Assembly: GCA_029378245.1 (NCBI GenBank)
Contig: JARKIF010000019.1
Coordinates: 496,001-560,000, forward strand
DNA: 64,000 nucleotides
Reading direction: 5' to 3'
Source: Roridomyces roridus
Taxonomy: Eukaryota > Basidiomycota > Agaricomycetes > Agaricales > Mycenaceae
Under the pieces are notes generated by a model. It was given only the letters and a program-made list of their open reading frames with translations, did no database searches and had not been told where the DNA came from. Below, piece by piece: positions 48,930 through 58,733 of this stretch; position 1 is the stretch's first letter; every line of letters begins with the position of its first letter. A program made the translations under genes and the position numbers.

Positions 48930-50744
48930 ATGGAACAGGTGGATTCCAACACACTCATCCTGCTCTCCACCATCTACTACTTCGTCGAGTGCGGTCTTCG
49001 CCTCGGTCTCAAGTCCTGCGCTGGAGGCTTCTACGAATCAATGCGGGCATCGCGGAAGGATACGGTGTTCTTCGGAATCTCTATGGGTCTTCTCATCACC
49101 CTAGCCTCCACTCCTTCGTGCGTCCGAGGTGCTTGGAATGCATGGTACGCTGTAACGCCCGGGGTCGACGAACCTGCGTGGTTCTTGGACGAGGACACCC
49201 GTACGTGCGTCACCGCTCGAGCCGTGCTCTGGGTTTCAGAGCTAAATCGGTTGGATCTCTATCCGCTCTACGTCGTCCATCACGCTGGTTCCCTCATATC
49301 GCTTCTCTCATTCCTCTACTTCCGGTGGCCGGTCCTGCTCTTCACCATCCTCTTCAGCACCCTCGGCTCCGAAGTCCCAGGCGACCTCCTCTGGATGATC
49401 TCGGCGTACATCGACAGCAGGGAGCTCGTCCCGCGCAACCTCGTCGAGTTCAAACGGCGTTTGAATATTTTCAACGTGATTCAATATGCGGTTCTCCGAG
49501 GTGGAGGCATCATCCTCGTAGCATGGGTCCTCGCTTACAGCCCTGCCGGGCTGCGGACTCGGTCCCCGCTCATGCAGGCTCATGCTTACCTCCTCCTCTC
49601 GCTCTACGCGGCATTCTGTATCGCTTACGTGTACCGCCAATATAAGAGCATCCGCGCTCGGAGTCTCTCGCGCCCCGCATCGCCCACCCATATTCCCGTG
49701 CAGCTAGACGGTCCCATGCCCCGTGCTTTCCACGTCCGCCTGCCCACCGAGCCCGCCCTGATCGTTGTTCCATACGGCGTGTTGATGGGCCTCGGTTTCG
49801 CTGCGTTGGTTTTCACCGCTCTCACGATCGCTCCAAACTCCAACGACGACGCAGCACGACTGTCGCGTGCACTCGGCCTGACCATCCTCTCCGCGATTTT
49901 CTTTGCCCGTGTGTTCTCGCTCGTCATGGAGGATGGTCTAGCACGTCTCCTCGCGCACCCACTGCGCACCATTTTCCGGCCGGGATTCTGGCTGCACGGC
50001 GGACTCTTTGGGGCTGCTGTCGGTGGGATCGTGGCCTATGGTGCAGGGTACGTGCCCGACTTCCCGCTCTTCGCAGCAAGTCTCGCCGTGGGACTGCCGC
50101 TCTACGAGACGTTCTCGAGGATCGGGTGTCACACCTACGGCTGCTGCTTCGGCTGCCCCGTCGAACCCCACACTGGCAATAGCGCGCCGCATAAATCGCA
50201 TTTACTGTGGCGTTTGTTCCCGTTCTCCGCAGTGACGTACGACCATCCGACGGACTACGCCGTCACACGCAGCGAGCCCAAGTTGCTCAACCAACCCCTC
50301 CTTCCCATCCAGCTGATCTCAGCCGTCATGTTCTTCCTCCTCTTTGCGGGCTTTGCGCTCCCATTGGCAGCATATGTTTCGCCAGAGTTGGCTGGGGCGG
50401 CTACGCTCATTGCGCATGCTGCTGTGCGATTGGCGACCGAGACGTGCCGCGCTGACTATCGCGGCCCGCAGAGTGGTGGTTGGATCTCGACGACGGCGAG
50501 GATGGCGCTTGTACAGGCTGTCATCGGAGGTCTGGCGGTGATATACGTCCTTTACTCGCTCCCGCTTCGCAGCGCATCGTTCGTCCCTGTCTTGGAGGCT
50601 TACAATGACGGCCGCATCGGGGCTTCGTTCGCAGCCGTGGCAGTTGGGACGCTCGTTTATGGAGTGCATGTCGAAGAGATTGGGACGTGGATTCCGGCTC
50701 CTGAGAGTCCTCGAGCAGTGCAGCTGTTGTTGGAGAAAGAGTGA
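48930..50744 (+). CDS. Multi-pass membrane protein: TLC-like domain fused to an Lgt-like domain
   Basis: One exon, 604 residues from MEQVDSNTLILLSTIYYFVE. The first 250 residues hold several membrane helices and the pattern SELNRLDLYPLYVVHHAGSL followed by GSEVPGDLLWM, which resembles a TLC (TRAM-LAG1-CLN8) domain with its His pair. After a polar linker (about residues 250-290) the second half matches bacterial prolipoprotein diacylglyceryl transferase: FRPGFWLHGGLFGAAVGGIV (HGG motif), ETFSRIGCHTYGCCFGCPVE (the RIGC..GCC.G signature of many Lgt proteins), LLPIQLISAVMFFLLF (P.Q motif) and RLATETCRADYRGP (R..E..R.D motif). Bacterial Lgt moves diacylglycerol from phosphatidylglycerol to lipoprotein Cys; a eukaryote has no such lipoproteins, so the substrate is unknown. 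A lipid-modifying role in the ER is inference. Fungal TATA box and flanks argue against contamination. Confidence 0.8.
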   Translation: MEQVDSNTLILLSTIYYFVECGLRLGLKSCAGGFYESMRASRKDTVFFGISMGLLITLASTPSCVRGAWNAWYAVTPGVDEPAWFLDEDTRTCVTARAVLWVSELNRLDLYPLYVVHHAGSLISLLSFLYFRWPVLLFTILFSTLGSEVPGDLLWMISAYIDSRELVPRNLVEFKRRLNIFNVIQYAVLRGGGIILVAWVLAYSPAGLRTRSPLMQAHAYLLLSLYAAFCIAYVYRQYKSIRARSLSRPASPTHIPVQLDGPMPRAFHVRLPTEPALIVVPYGVLMGLGFAALVFTALTIAPNSNDDAARLSRALGLTILSAIFFARVFSLVMEDGLARLLAHPLRTIFRPGFWLHGGLFGAAVGGIVAYGAGYVPDFPLFAASLAVGLPLYETFSRIGCHTYGCCFGCPVEPHTGNSAPHKSHLLWRLFPFSAVTYDHPTDYAVTRSEPKLLNQPLLPIQLISAVMFFLLFAGFALPLAAYVSPELAGAATLIAHAAVRLATETCRADYRGPQSGGWISTTARMALVQAVIGGLAVIYVLYSLPLRSASFVPVLEAYNDGRIGASFAAVAVGTLVYGVHVEEIGTWIPAPESPRAVQLLLEKE

Positions 50745-51234
50745 TGGGTTTTGAACGGACAGGAATGCAATTAATTTATCTGTAAATATGTGTCATAGAC
50801 TCTGTATATAGATTGTCATTTGGGACAGCACTTAATTCGAACAAAACTATACTTGGCTCATAATTATGGTGGCGGAATCGTTTCTCAACATCTGTAAGGG
50901 GTCGGCGTGCTCGGCTATCCCGCAGTCTTCCTCCGGCGTGGGAGTCCGCGCCGTCCACTTACACCAGCACTGTGTATTTACTGTGCACTTGCGCCGTAGT
51001 CCATGCGGAATTTACCTCACGACGTCCGTAGTTGTTCATTTACCGTATATAAGCCTCAGGCCCTCAGTACAATTTAGAGCACAGTCTACATCCTCTTGAA
51101 CACGGAGCACTTGTCCTCGTTCTCTGTTTGATTCTGTGGCTTCACTCCATCCGGACTCGAAGGACATCACAGGCCGAATTTCACCTGCCGGCAGGCTGAA
51201 ACACGATCGGCGGCTGAACAGCTTACCCTGTCGG
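50745..51234. other. Intergenic, nothing recognised
   Basis: Holds the 3' flank of the TLC-Lgt gene and the upstream region of the gene starting at 51281. No open frame with support. Confidence 0.4.
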
Positions 51235-51241
51235 TATATAT
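51235..51241 (+). promoter_or_regulatory. TATA box of the interrupted gene at 51281
   Basis: TATATAT, 46 bp upstream of the ATG, a typical distance. Confidence 0.5.
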
Positions 51242-51280
51242 CAGCCGTGACTCGCCTCTTTTTTCCTCCCCCCGATCTGG

Positions 51281-52516
51281 ATGGCTCAGTACTCTTTGGT
51301 CCTCCTTGACGACATCGATGACGACCTGGCACCCGGCGGAGACGCTCAATTTCTCCATCAACTCACCTCGCGCGCCCACATCTCTCTGCTCAAACATATC
51401 AAGGTCTCCCAGCCGAGGCGACACCTTCAAGCAGTTGCCGAGGACATCAGGCCCTGATCGGGTGCGCCGCCTAGCTAGGCAGCCGTCTGCTCTGCCTATA
51501 ATGTCACATCAGTCACTCGCTCCGGCCATGTGAAACGATCATGGCAATCACATATCAATGTTCTCAACTTTTCTTACATCACGGCTGCTCATCGTCTCTG
51601 ACGGCGCCAGCAGTATATCATCGTTGGAAAGGCCCCGACTCGGGGCGCACTTTGCTGAATGCAATACTAGACTAGATAATAAGACAGTTTACCTGAAGGC
51701 TTCATCGAAATGTAATGCTTAGACTAGGTTTGCAAGACATGCAGGGTAAGCGCAGGTAGCGCGGGAGTGGGGCGGGTGGGTGGGCGGGACACGTAGCATC
51801 AAATACTGCATGGATACGAACATGAAATCAATGATGCATGGTCTAGACCTAAGTGACAGGGCCGAATCACGCTGAAACTGAAGCGGAGCAGCGGCTAAGC
51901 AGCTGCCTTTGATTTGGCGTGAACTGCCTAGCTAGGCGGTGCACCCGATCAGGGCCTCAGGGATCTCGTCAAACGCATTTCCCCATTCAAAGTCGTCATT
52001 TCAACCACCCTCCAACAATTCGGCTCTGCCATCTTGCTCAATGTTGCGAGTCGGCCGCTTTCACCCTTGTCGTTGGCGACGGAATCTGATTTGCACAATC
52101 TGCGCTCCGAGGTGGTCAAGATGTACGTCAATTCTTGTTCCTGCCGTGTGCGCCACCACTGATAACGCTCTGGCCGCGTCTGTAAAGTTTCGACCGTCCC
52201 GGAAACAGTTGGTGCTCCGTAGCGGATGCCCGCCCGTACAAGCCCCACCTCACCCTCAAGCGGGATTGCGAATCGAAAGCCGAATTCAAGGACGCCATGA
52301 AACACTTCTCCTCCGAGATCGAGAGCCATGCCGGCCCGTTTCGCAATCAGCTGGCACTCATCATCCGGGGAATTACACTTTACCAAGATACCCACTGTGG
52401 TGTCCGTTCGGTCGAGCACTTTCCGTTTGGTGCCTCTGTCGATAATTCTTTCAGATCTTGTACGTTCCTTGCGATTGTTCCGTTGTGGGTGGGCTGACGT
52501 TTGAGCAGATTACTAA
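51281..52516 (+). pseudogene. Unknown gene split in an exon by a 507-bp transposon
   Basis: Starts MAQYSLVLLDDIDDDLAPGG. The first exon runs to 51449, is broken by the element 51450-51956, and resumes after the repeated TCA at 51960. Joining across with one TCA gives VAEDIRDLVKRIS in frame. The exon then runs to 52122 (intron GTACGT...AAAG) and continues FDRPGNSWCSVADARPYKPH, ending at TAA 52514-52516 after one more intron. The protein is about 230 residues, helical (KAEFKDAMKHFSSEIESHAG), family unknown. Apart from the insertion all frames and splice sites are intact, so the loss looks recent. Confidence 0.7.
51450..51956. mobile_element. 507-bp non-autonomous DNA transposon (MITE) in an exon
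   Basis: Terminal inverted repeats of 33 bp with one mismatch, beginning GGCCCTGATCGGGTGC and ending in CCTAGCTAGGCAG, flanked by TCA (51447-51449 and 51957-51959). There is no coding capacity. GG-C termini with a 3-bp duplication recall PIF/Harbinger elements, but their usual target is TWA, so the superfamily is left open. Confidence 0.85.
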
Positions 52517-52852
52517 CTTGTACGACTACTTACCTTTTGAACCTCAGTGAAATACAGGCAAACGAGAGCGAGCCATTCCCTTGCGGGGTAGAACCGGCCC
52601 ATCTTGGGCCATCCGGCAAGCGAATGGTTTGCTTCTTTTTTGTCTGTTTTTCAACTGGGAACGAGTGCATACTTGGAAGTTGGAAATCGATTTCTTTGAT
52701 GGAGTGTATAAGCAACGAACTGGATTTGTCCTCTGGCAGCCCAGATTGATGTCCTGCAGAGAATGCGTCGTGCGTCCAGCTGGGTTTTCAAGGACCTGGA
52801 CCATAGAGTAGCCTGCATATCGGCAGGCAAGTGAAGGCCGTTTCTGCGGCAT

Positions 52853-53013
52853 CGGCCATCATCGCCACGTCCAAGTTGAAAGGGAATTCGGAGGGTACGT
52901 TGGTTTGTTTTACGCGGAACCCCTGCCATGTGTGTGTGAACTCGATGTTGGAGGAGCTGTGGGGGGTGTAGCTCCTGGGTCCTGGCTGTTCAGTGTTCTG
53001 GTCAACGGGACAT
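52853..53013 (-). pseudogene. Broken partner gene copy next to the MYND pseudogene
   Basis: On the minus strand it keeps the MYND-partner start context but reads Met-Ser-Arg-stop, then EQPGPRSYTPHSSSNIEFTH and WQGFRVKQTNVPSEFPFNLDV in a frame shifted from the start. Similarity to the intact partner (25132) ends near 52,853. Sequence beyond is unrelated, so about one fifth of the gene survives. Confidence 0.8.
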
Positions 53014-53056
53014 TGATGCCATCAGTATCAAAACAAAACGAAATCAGTTAGCGTTA

Positions 53057-53409
53057 CATCAGACTTTTGACATGAAACTTGTGAGCTTGTACAAGCTCAT
53101 TCAAGCTCATTCAAGCTCACAAGCTTCTGCCAAATCGCCGCAAGCTCGCAAGCTCACAAGGCAGGTCTCGAAATCCACAAGGTCTGCCGTTCGACTCCTG
53201 GCAAATGCAAATTTTTATTTATTCTTGGCCACTCCTGTGTTTACCTTCGTGCTCAGTGGACTCGAGGGCTGTCCTGCTGTTTACAGAATTATTCCTGAGC
53301 TGAAATTTGGTTTTTTCAGATGCATTGTTCATTGGAATCGAGCTTGCGAGCTTGTGCGGCAAGCTGCCAAGCCCCACAAGTCCACAAGATGATTGTCAAA
53401 ACACTGATG
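53057..53409. mobile_element. 353-bp MITE with TA target duplication
   Basis: Ends read CATCAGACTTTTGACATG and, from the other side, CATCAGTGTTTTGACAATC. It is flanked by TA (53055-53056 and 53410-53411). The inside is rich in AAGCTC/GAGCTTG repeats. Removing it leaves a 51-bp spacer between the two start codons that aligns with 25080-25131, including CCCTAACGCTAA. TA targets suggest a Tc1/mariner-type non-autonomous element. Confidence 0.8.
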
Positions 53410-54853
53410 TAGGGTCCCCATGCCTGTCAAGAAACCCCATCCGCCTGGAGTCCGTGAACTCGCACAGCTGCTCGCTGTGGACGGTAGCTCCGCGACTACC
53501 AACAGTCTTATCCGAGAAGTATCCCGTGTATTGCATCTGCCCGATTGTAATACTACTCGCGGCTTGAGGCAATGCCACGAGTCTTTTGCTGGCGTGTCTG
53601 CTGCGCTCGACGGCCTGTACACTGCATCTCGAGAGCTGCCTGACAATGGGACCCCAACCAAAGCTAGCGCTATGGCCCATGACCACCTTGCTGTCATCGT
53701 CATTGCGATCTACGGACGGATGGGAGAGGACGGCGTGCTCAGACAGCGTATTCTTTCTGAAACTGGTGCGTTTCCTTTGGATAGAGGCTCTAGTGGCCCA
53801 AACCATCTTCAGATTTCCTCGAAAAAGCCATGTCAATGATCGATTCTCCGACCGTAGGCGCGAGGGTCATGTCGGTTCTCTCCGTTCTTTGTCACTTCGC
53901 CGATACTCAGAATTCGAATGATCTAAGCAAGATGTTACGCTTCTCAACAAAAGTCATTGTCAACAAAAGTCATTGCTTGCGCCGAGTCCCGTATTGAAGA
54001 AACCAACTATGCGGAGGATGCAGTCTGCGTCCTTCGCCATATCATGACGACTGCTTCCGATCCTTCTGACCCAGATTCCAAAACCCTAGCCTTAATCCCT
54101 CGGTACCTCCAGTTTGCACTCAAGGTGGTCAGCCGACCGGACTCCGGCAGAAACAGTTTCACTCACCTCGTCATGTTCTGCTACCAACTATCAGATCGTC
54201 GGAAGGGTTTCCTTCCCAATCCCGACGCGATGGACTTTCTCGTCGCCTGCACCCGTGCGAACGAGATCTACGTCCGAGTCACTGCACAACACGCTCTCAT
54301 CTTTCTGGGCCGTGCTCTGGAACCAGAAATCAGCCGTCCTTGCATGCATATGTACCCAGCTCCGCCCCAGCCTCTCCCAGCGCATATCCAACATGCACTA
54401 GAGAAATTCTACGGCGACTCCCCATGGTCGTCCTTCACTGGCACAGAAGAAGAGCACGCGCAGCTAGAAAGTCTCGTCGACGCGTTCAGGACCAAGAGTC
54501 GGCCTCGCGCGGACATTGGGCAGTCGCTTGCTCGCCTGACGCTGCAAAACGAATGGCTCATTGCAGAACGTGGCTTGGATCTCCGGATCAAGCTGAGATG
54601 CTCCTGGCGTGCGAGGATGCTCTGCGGAAGAGCAATCGGCTTGGGGCGGGGGTAGATGCCGATATCCTCCATGCGGAGCGGTTGTTGTCGCTCAGCGAGC
54701 ACAAGGCCGCGCGCGCCTTTTCTCGAGCGGCGCTAGAAAGGCACCCGTCGGTGGCCTTTTTCTACTACGTCATGGCGCTGTGCGGATATATGCGCATTCA
54801 AACCCTGTTTTATGCGAACAAAGGGCTCGAATGTCCTTCCTTGACATATTTTT

Positions 54854-57800
54854 ATAAAGTCAGTTTTCGTCAAATATATGTGTTTGCATGTGTACTATCT
54901 TTGGTGCAACCCACGGGCATTTATGTACATGCATCACAAGCTTGTGTATCTTTATTGTACATGTATCATGTGTTCGTGCATCTTTATTGTACATTGCACC
55001 ATCCACAGAGGTATAGCTTTCATGGACAGAGGTACCGGTTGTGTGTACACAGACATCGTCATATGCTCACGGGACATGCACATGTACTTCCATATTGTAC
55101 ATGTGCATTGTACAGATGTAGAATTGAACATGTACATGTGCATCTACCATCTAATCTCCCATCCCAACCTTATCTCATCAGATTCCTTGAAACTGTGGGA
55201 ATCCCAATGCCTTTGCCATCATTTCCCGACTATTTTGGTGTTCCCACATCAAAACCAAGATGGAATCTTGACAGTTGGGATGATTTACCATCTACGTTGG
55301 TTTGGGATGGGCTTGACTCATCCCAACCTCATTCACTGGCCCATCCCAACTTCATTCAGTGACATCATTATCGGGTTCCGGAGAACTGTGGCATACCAGC
55401 CACTTTTTGAAAGACAGAAAAGTCATAGTCATTGATTCTAGAATACATCTGGGCGGAAATTACGAGCTATAGCAGCTGAGAGCCAGATAGCCACACAGTC
55501 ATCATCCTGGCCACTTCCCAGTCAATGAATAACCCAGTTGTATAGGGTTTCCTCCGTTGTGAGTGTATTCATCAAGGACAACATTGCTGAGTTCTGCCAG
55601 GAGAGGAGATCCAACACGACCAATCCAAGAGGTTGCACCCTTGGAAACCGGATTATTTTCTCTCTTTGAGACACAAGCAGAGTGTCATCCCTTAGACCGT
55701 CCCCATCAATCCCATGGATCTCAAGCTTCTCCTCGCTCAAAGCTTCCTTCTCCGCTGGGAGCTGATTGCCCCTAATACCACCTATCTGAACAATCCAATG
55801 ATCTGTACATATCAGACTTATTTGGCTCATGGCATTAAAGATTCCTTGGAGCTCAAAACTCCCTGCAATACTCTCTGAAGTGCTTAGAAAACCAGCCCTT
55901 GGCAAAATATATTCGTATGAAGTCCAAACATCAAGATTCAATTGCGACTACTACCCGCTGCAAGTTTGCGATCCGCACTCATCCTTTGCTTCTTCACCTT
56001 GGGCGGTCCAGCCTCCTGTTCCAAACTACGACCTACACTCTTACCTGCCCGAAGATAACCGTAATTGAGAGCCAAAAGCTTCTTCTCCAAGGTGGTGTAC
56101 TGTGTTCTCCCTTTCCGACCGCGCTTGTTTGTGACCTGAGGTCTCAAGGTGATTTGAGACGTGGTCCAGGCCTCGTAATTGTAAATAGTGTTTCTCCAGG
56201 GATTCAGGAATCTCTGGGTCTTCCCCCCGACATGGATGACATGGCCGACACCACAGGACTCAAGCGGCCTGATGTTTGCACTCAATCTACTGTCTCGCTC
56301 GTCACTCGCCCAGCAGCGGTCGTGCCACCGTTGGTGAATGTGTTCTTTGTGTACTGCGGGACAAATCAAAAATCAGAGTAGATAATGGCAAGGATAGTGT
56401 TGTCAAAGTCCGGTTCAAGAAATCGGTTCGGACCCGAACCGTCCCAACTGAACGCAAAGTTCAGAGTTGGGGAGATGGTTGAACCGAACCTGAAGTTCAG
56501 GTTTGAGGTTTGGCAATTCAAAGAAAGTTCCTTGAACCTGAAATTGCATCTTTTGATGACTTTTGCTTGCTATCGGGCCTGCTTCCACTGTCCAGAGGAT
56601 ATCTTGACAAGACCGATTCAATGAGTCCGACAATCTAGCTTGTCCCAGAGTTTGACCAGGATGTGAAGGTGTAGGTGAGGCCCTGAAATTGCAGTGTGTG
56701 ATTGCAGTTGGCTTGAGTCGGAATGAGTCCTTCATTTCGGGGACGTTGGTTGAGTTTGTCTGGCCCAAAACATATATGATACTTTGCAGCTTGAATATAA
56801 CTCAAGAGCCTGAGTGTGAACCGGGTTCGAGCCTGAACCGAACTTGAACTCCACTTGTATTCCACCCCAGCTTGGGTTGGTATGGCCAAATTTCTCTGTT
56901 GGAATGTCTATCAAATGTCTATGCTGTATCTCACGCCCAGAATCTTATTTATCCATCCGATGGTTTGGGACTGTGTTATTGATTTGAGGAAATCTGCACT
57001 CTTTAATCACAAAAAAGCAGATTGGCATAGCTGCTTCGAGTACAGGTGTAATCATTGAAGGTATATGAAAATTTTCTACTCCCAACTTAAGCTTAAAAAA
57101 GTGCCCCTGGGTCTCAATCTCTGAGGGCTTGGATTTGACAAGCATCAGTGTAAAGTCCGCTGAAATGCTGTACAGGAGTCAGTCCCCCACAGCCCCCATC
57201 ACTGATATCAATCCTGCTTGCCTCCGCTCTTCACACTCCTCAGTGAGACTCCCCCATTCCTTGGTAACCTTGAAGAATGTTAGACAGGCACGCGGTACTG
57301 TTGGGCACTGTTGGGCTCCGACATTTTGTCAATAAAGCAACTTAAATTGAACTTAAAGCAACTGTGGTGAGAAGGAATGTGGCGAGTTGGCAGAGTACTA
57401 CTTGAGTTCAGATCGGGGGAAGTGGAAGGAGTCACAACTCAGCGTAGGTCTGGTGGTCCCTTTATCATTCTTGGACTTGTGGGAAAGCCCATCCCACAAA
57501 ACCGGCTGTCATTGTTGTATGTGGTTGGGAGCGATACCACCTTGGTGTTGGGATTGCCTTGGGATGGGATGGGTTGTCGGTGGGGTGTGAGATGTGGGAT
57601 GGGAATTGAAAGAAGTTGGGAATGATGTTAGTCATTTGATCTCGGCTACCGTTGGGTTGGGATTGACCCGCTGATGGGAGAGATTAGATTGTTAAGCTCT
57701 GTTTATTGTGCAAATGTACATGTGCATGTACATATGAACATGTACGTGGTTACCTCACAAGTGCATTGTACATGGTTCAATTCCGAGCTGTCTCTGTCCA

Positions 57801-57945
57801 ATTTCCTGTCTCTGTGACATGTTCAGCATGTACAAATGCAAATTTGATAGTCTCTGTACACAACACAAGTTGCATTTGATAGCTCACGTACATAGCACAA
57901 TTTACATTCGTAACCTTAGGAAGATTTGACGATAACTGACGTCAT
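54854..57945. mobile_element. hAT-like DNA transposon, 3092 bp, probably non-autonomous
   Basis: Flanked by an 8-bp duplication ATATTTTT (54846-54853 and 57946-57953); excision with one copy restores the MYND reading frame. The inverted ends share about 19 of 22 bases, around GTCAGTTTTCGTCAAAT on the left and GTCAGTTATCGTCAAAT from the right. Inside the ends lie mirrored subterminal arrays: TGTACATG boxes (54890-55140 and 57710-57900) and CATCCCAAC boxes (55150-55365 and 57480-57665). No hAT transposase (dimerisation domain, zinc-BED) is recognised. Confidence 0.8.
55522..56369 (-). CDS. Possible gene carried inside the hAT-like element
   Basis: Two adjacent minus-strand open frames: 56369-55938, with a basic stretch TNKRGRKGRTQYTTLEKKLL that could be a nuclear signal, and 55941-55522, with FELQGIFNAMSQISLICTDH. 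They overlap by four bases in different frames and may be exons of one gene. There is no ATG-to-ATG support or family, so this is only a lead. Confidence 0.3.
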
Positions 57946-58733
57946 ATATTTTTTGCGGCTGCGGCTGCTTTTCTTCAGCGCCTCGGCAACGGTAAATGTG
58001 ATGCATGGGATGATGCAAGGGTCTCCGAGGGAAATTCGGCTACAGGACATCCATCTTTTGTTGGAAAACGCTGCGAAGAATGTCGACACCTGGATGGACA
58101 TTGCTGCGCCTGACGACCCCCAAAGGCCACCAGTGGCTGCAGTTGGTATCCGCATCGACTTGATTCTACGGGGTCATACCATGACGGCGGTCGATTTCGA
58201 AACCGCCCAAAAAAAACTCACATTTGCATACGACCTCACCCGCTTCAGCCCGGTCTGCTGGCGCGGCTTTGATCCAACCAAACAATGTATCGCGCTCGAA
58301 AAGCTCTTTAACCACGTGCCCAACGCGTGGAAAGTCTGGGCCCCGACAATCCTGCGGCATCCTAGCGACGTCTACACAAATTCTGCTGGAACTGGCGCTG
58401 CGGACCCACAAGCCGAGCTCGCCGCGTGGGTAGCGAAATTATGTACAAATTCGACGCGGGGCACACATGAAAGAAGCATCGAGGCAGACATGGAGATGCA
58501 GAGTATCAAGCCTGGAGCCAGAAGGTGTGGGCACGCCAACATGCCTTGCTGCTCTTCATGCAACACTGCGAGCGCGGCTCTGAAGAAATGTGCTGGATGT
58601 CAAAAGGCGAGGTATGGACTGTGATTTCTGTGGTTGTTTCAATGGCGTTAAATTCTCCAGGTATTGTGACGATACCTGCCAGAAGAGACATTGGAAGGTT
58701 CATGTGCAAGGCCGAGCGGGTGTCACGAGCTAA

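Larger units (their letters stand above)
53420..58733 (+). pseudogene. MYND-family pseudogene interrupted by a hAT-like element
   Basis: Starts MPVKKPHPPGVRELAQLLAV, very close to the copy at 22.9 kb, with exon 1 at 53420-53765 and exon 2 from 53813. Lesions, in order: a 16-bp tandem duplication (53944-53959 repeated at 53960-53975) that shifts frame; a 2-base shift near 54,565; the insertion of 54854-57945 within SLTYFLRLR; and, after the finger (CSSCNTASAALKKCAGCQKA, intron, YCDDTCQKRHWKVH), an 8-base deletion near 58,703 that removes the last zinc-ligand Cys and shifts the tail. The rest of the sequence remains similar to the intact copies, so decay is recent. It was paired head to head with the remnant at 52853-53013. 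Confidence 0.88.

Noticed and set aside
48930..50744. Bacterial contamination as the source of the Lgt-like gene
   Set aside because: The frame is fused to a TLC-like domain, has a TATA box at a suitable distance and lies between fungal genes.
54890..55140. Repeated TGTACATG boxes that might suggest a CRISPR-like array
   Set aside because: Spacing is irregular, units are short palindromes, and they mirror a second array inside a eukaryotic transposon.
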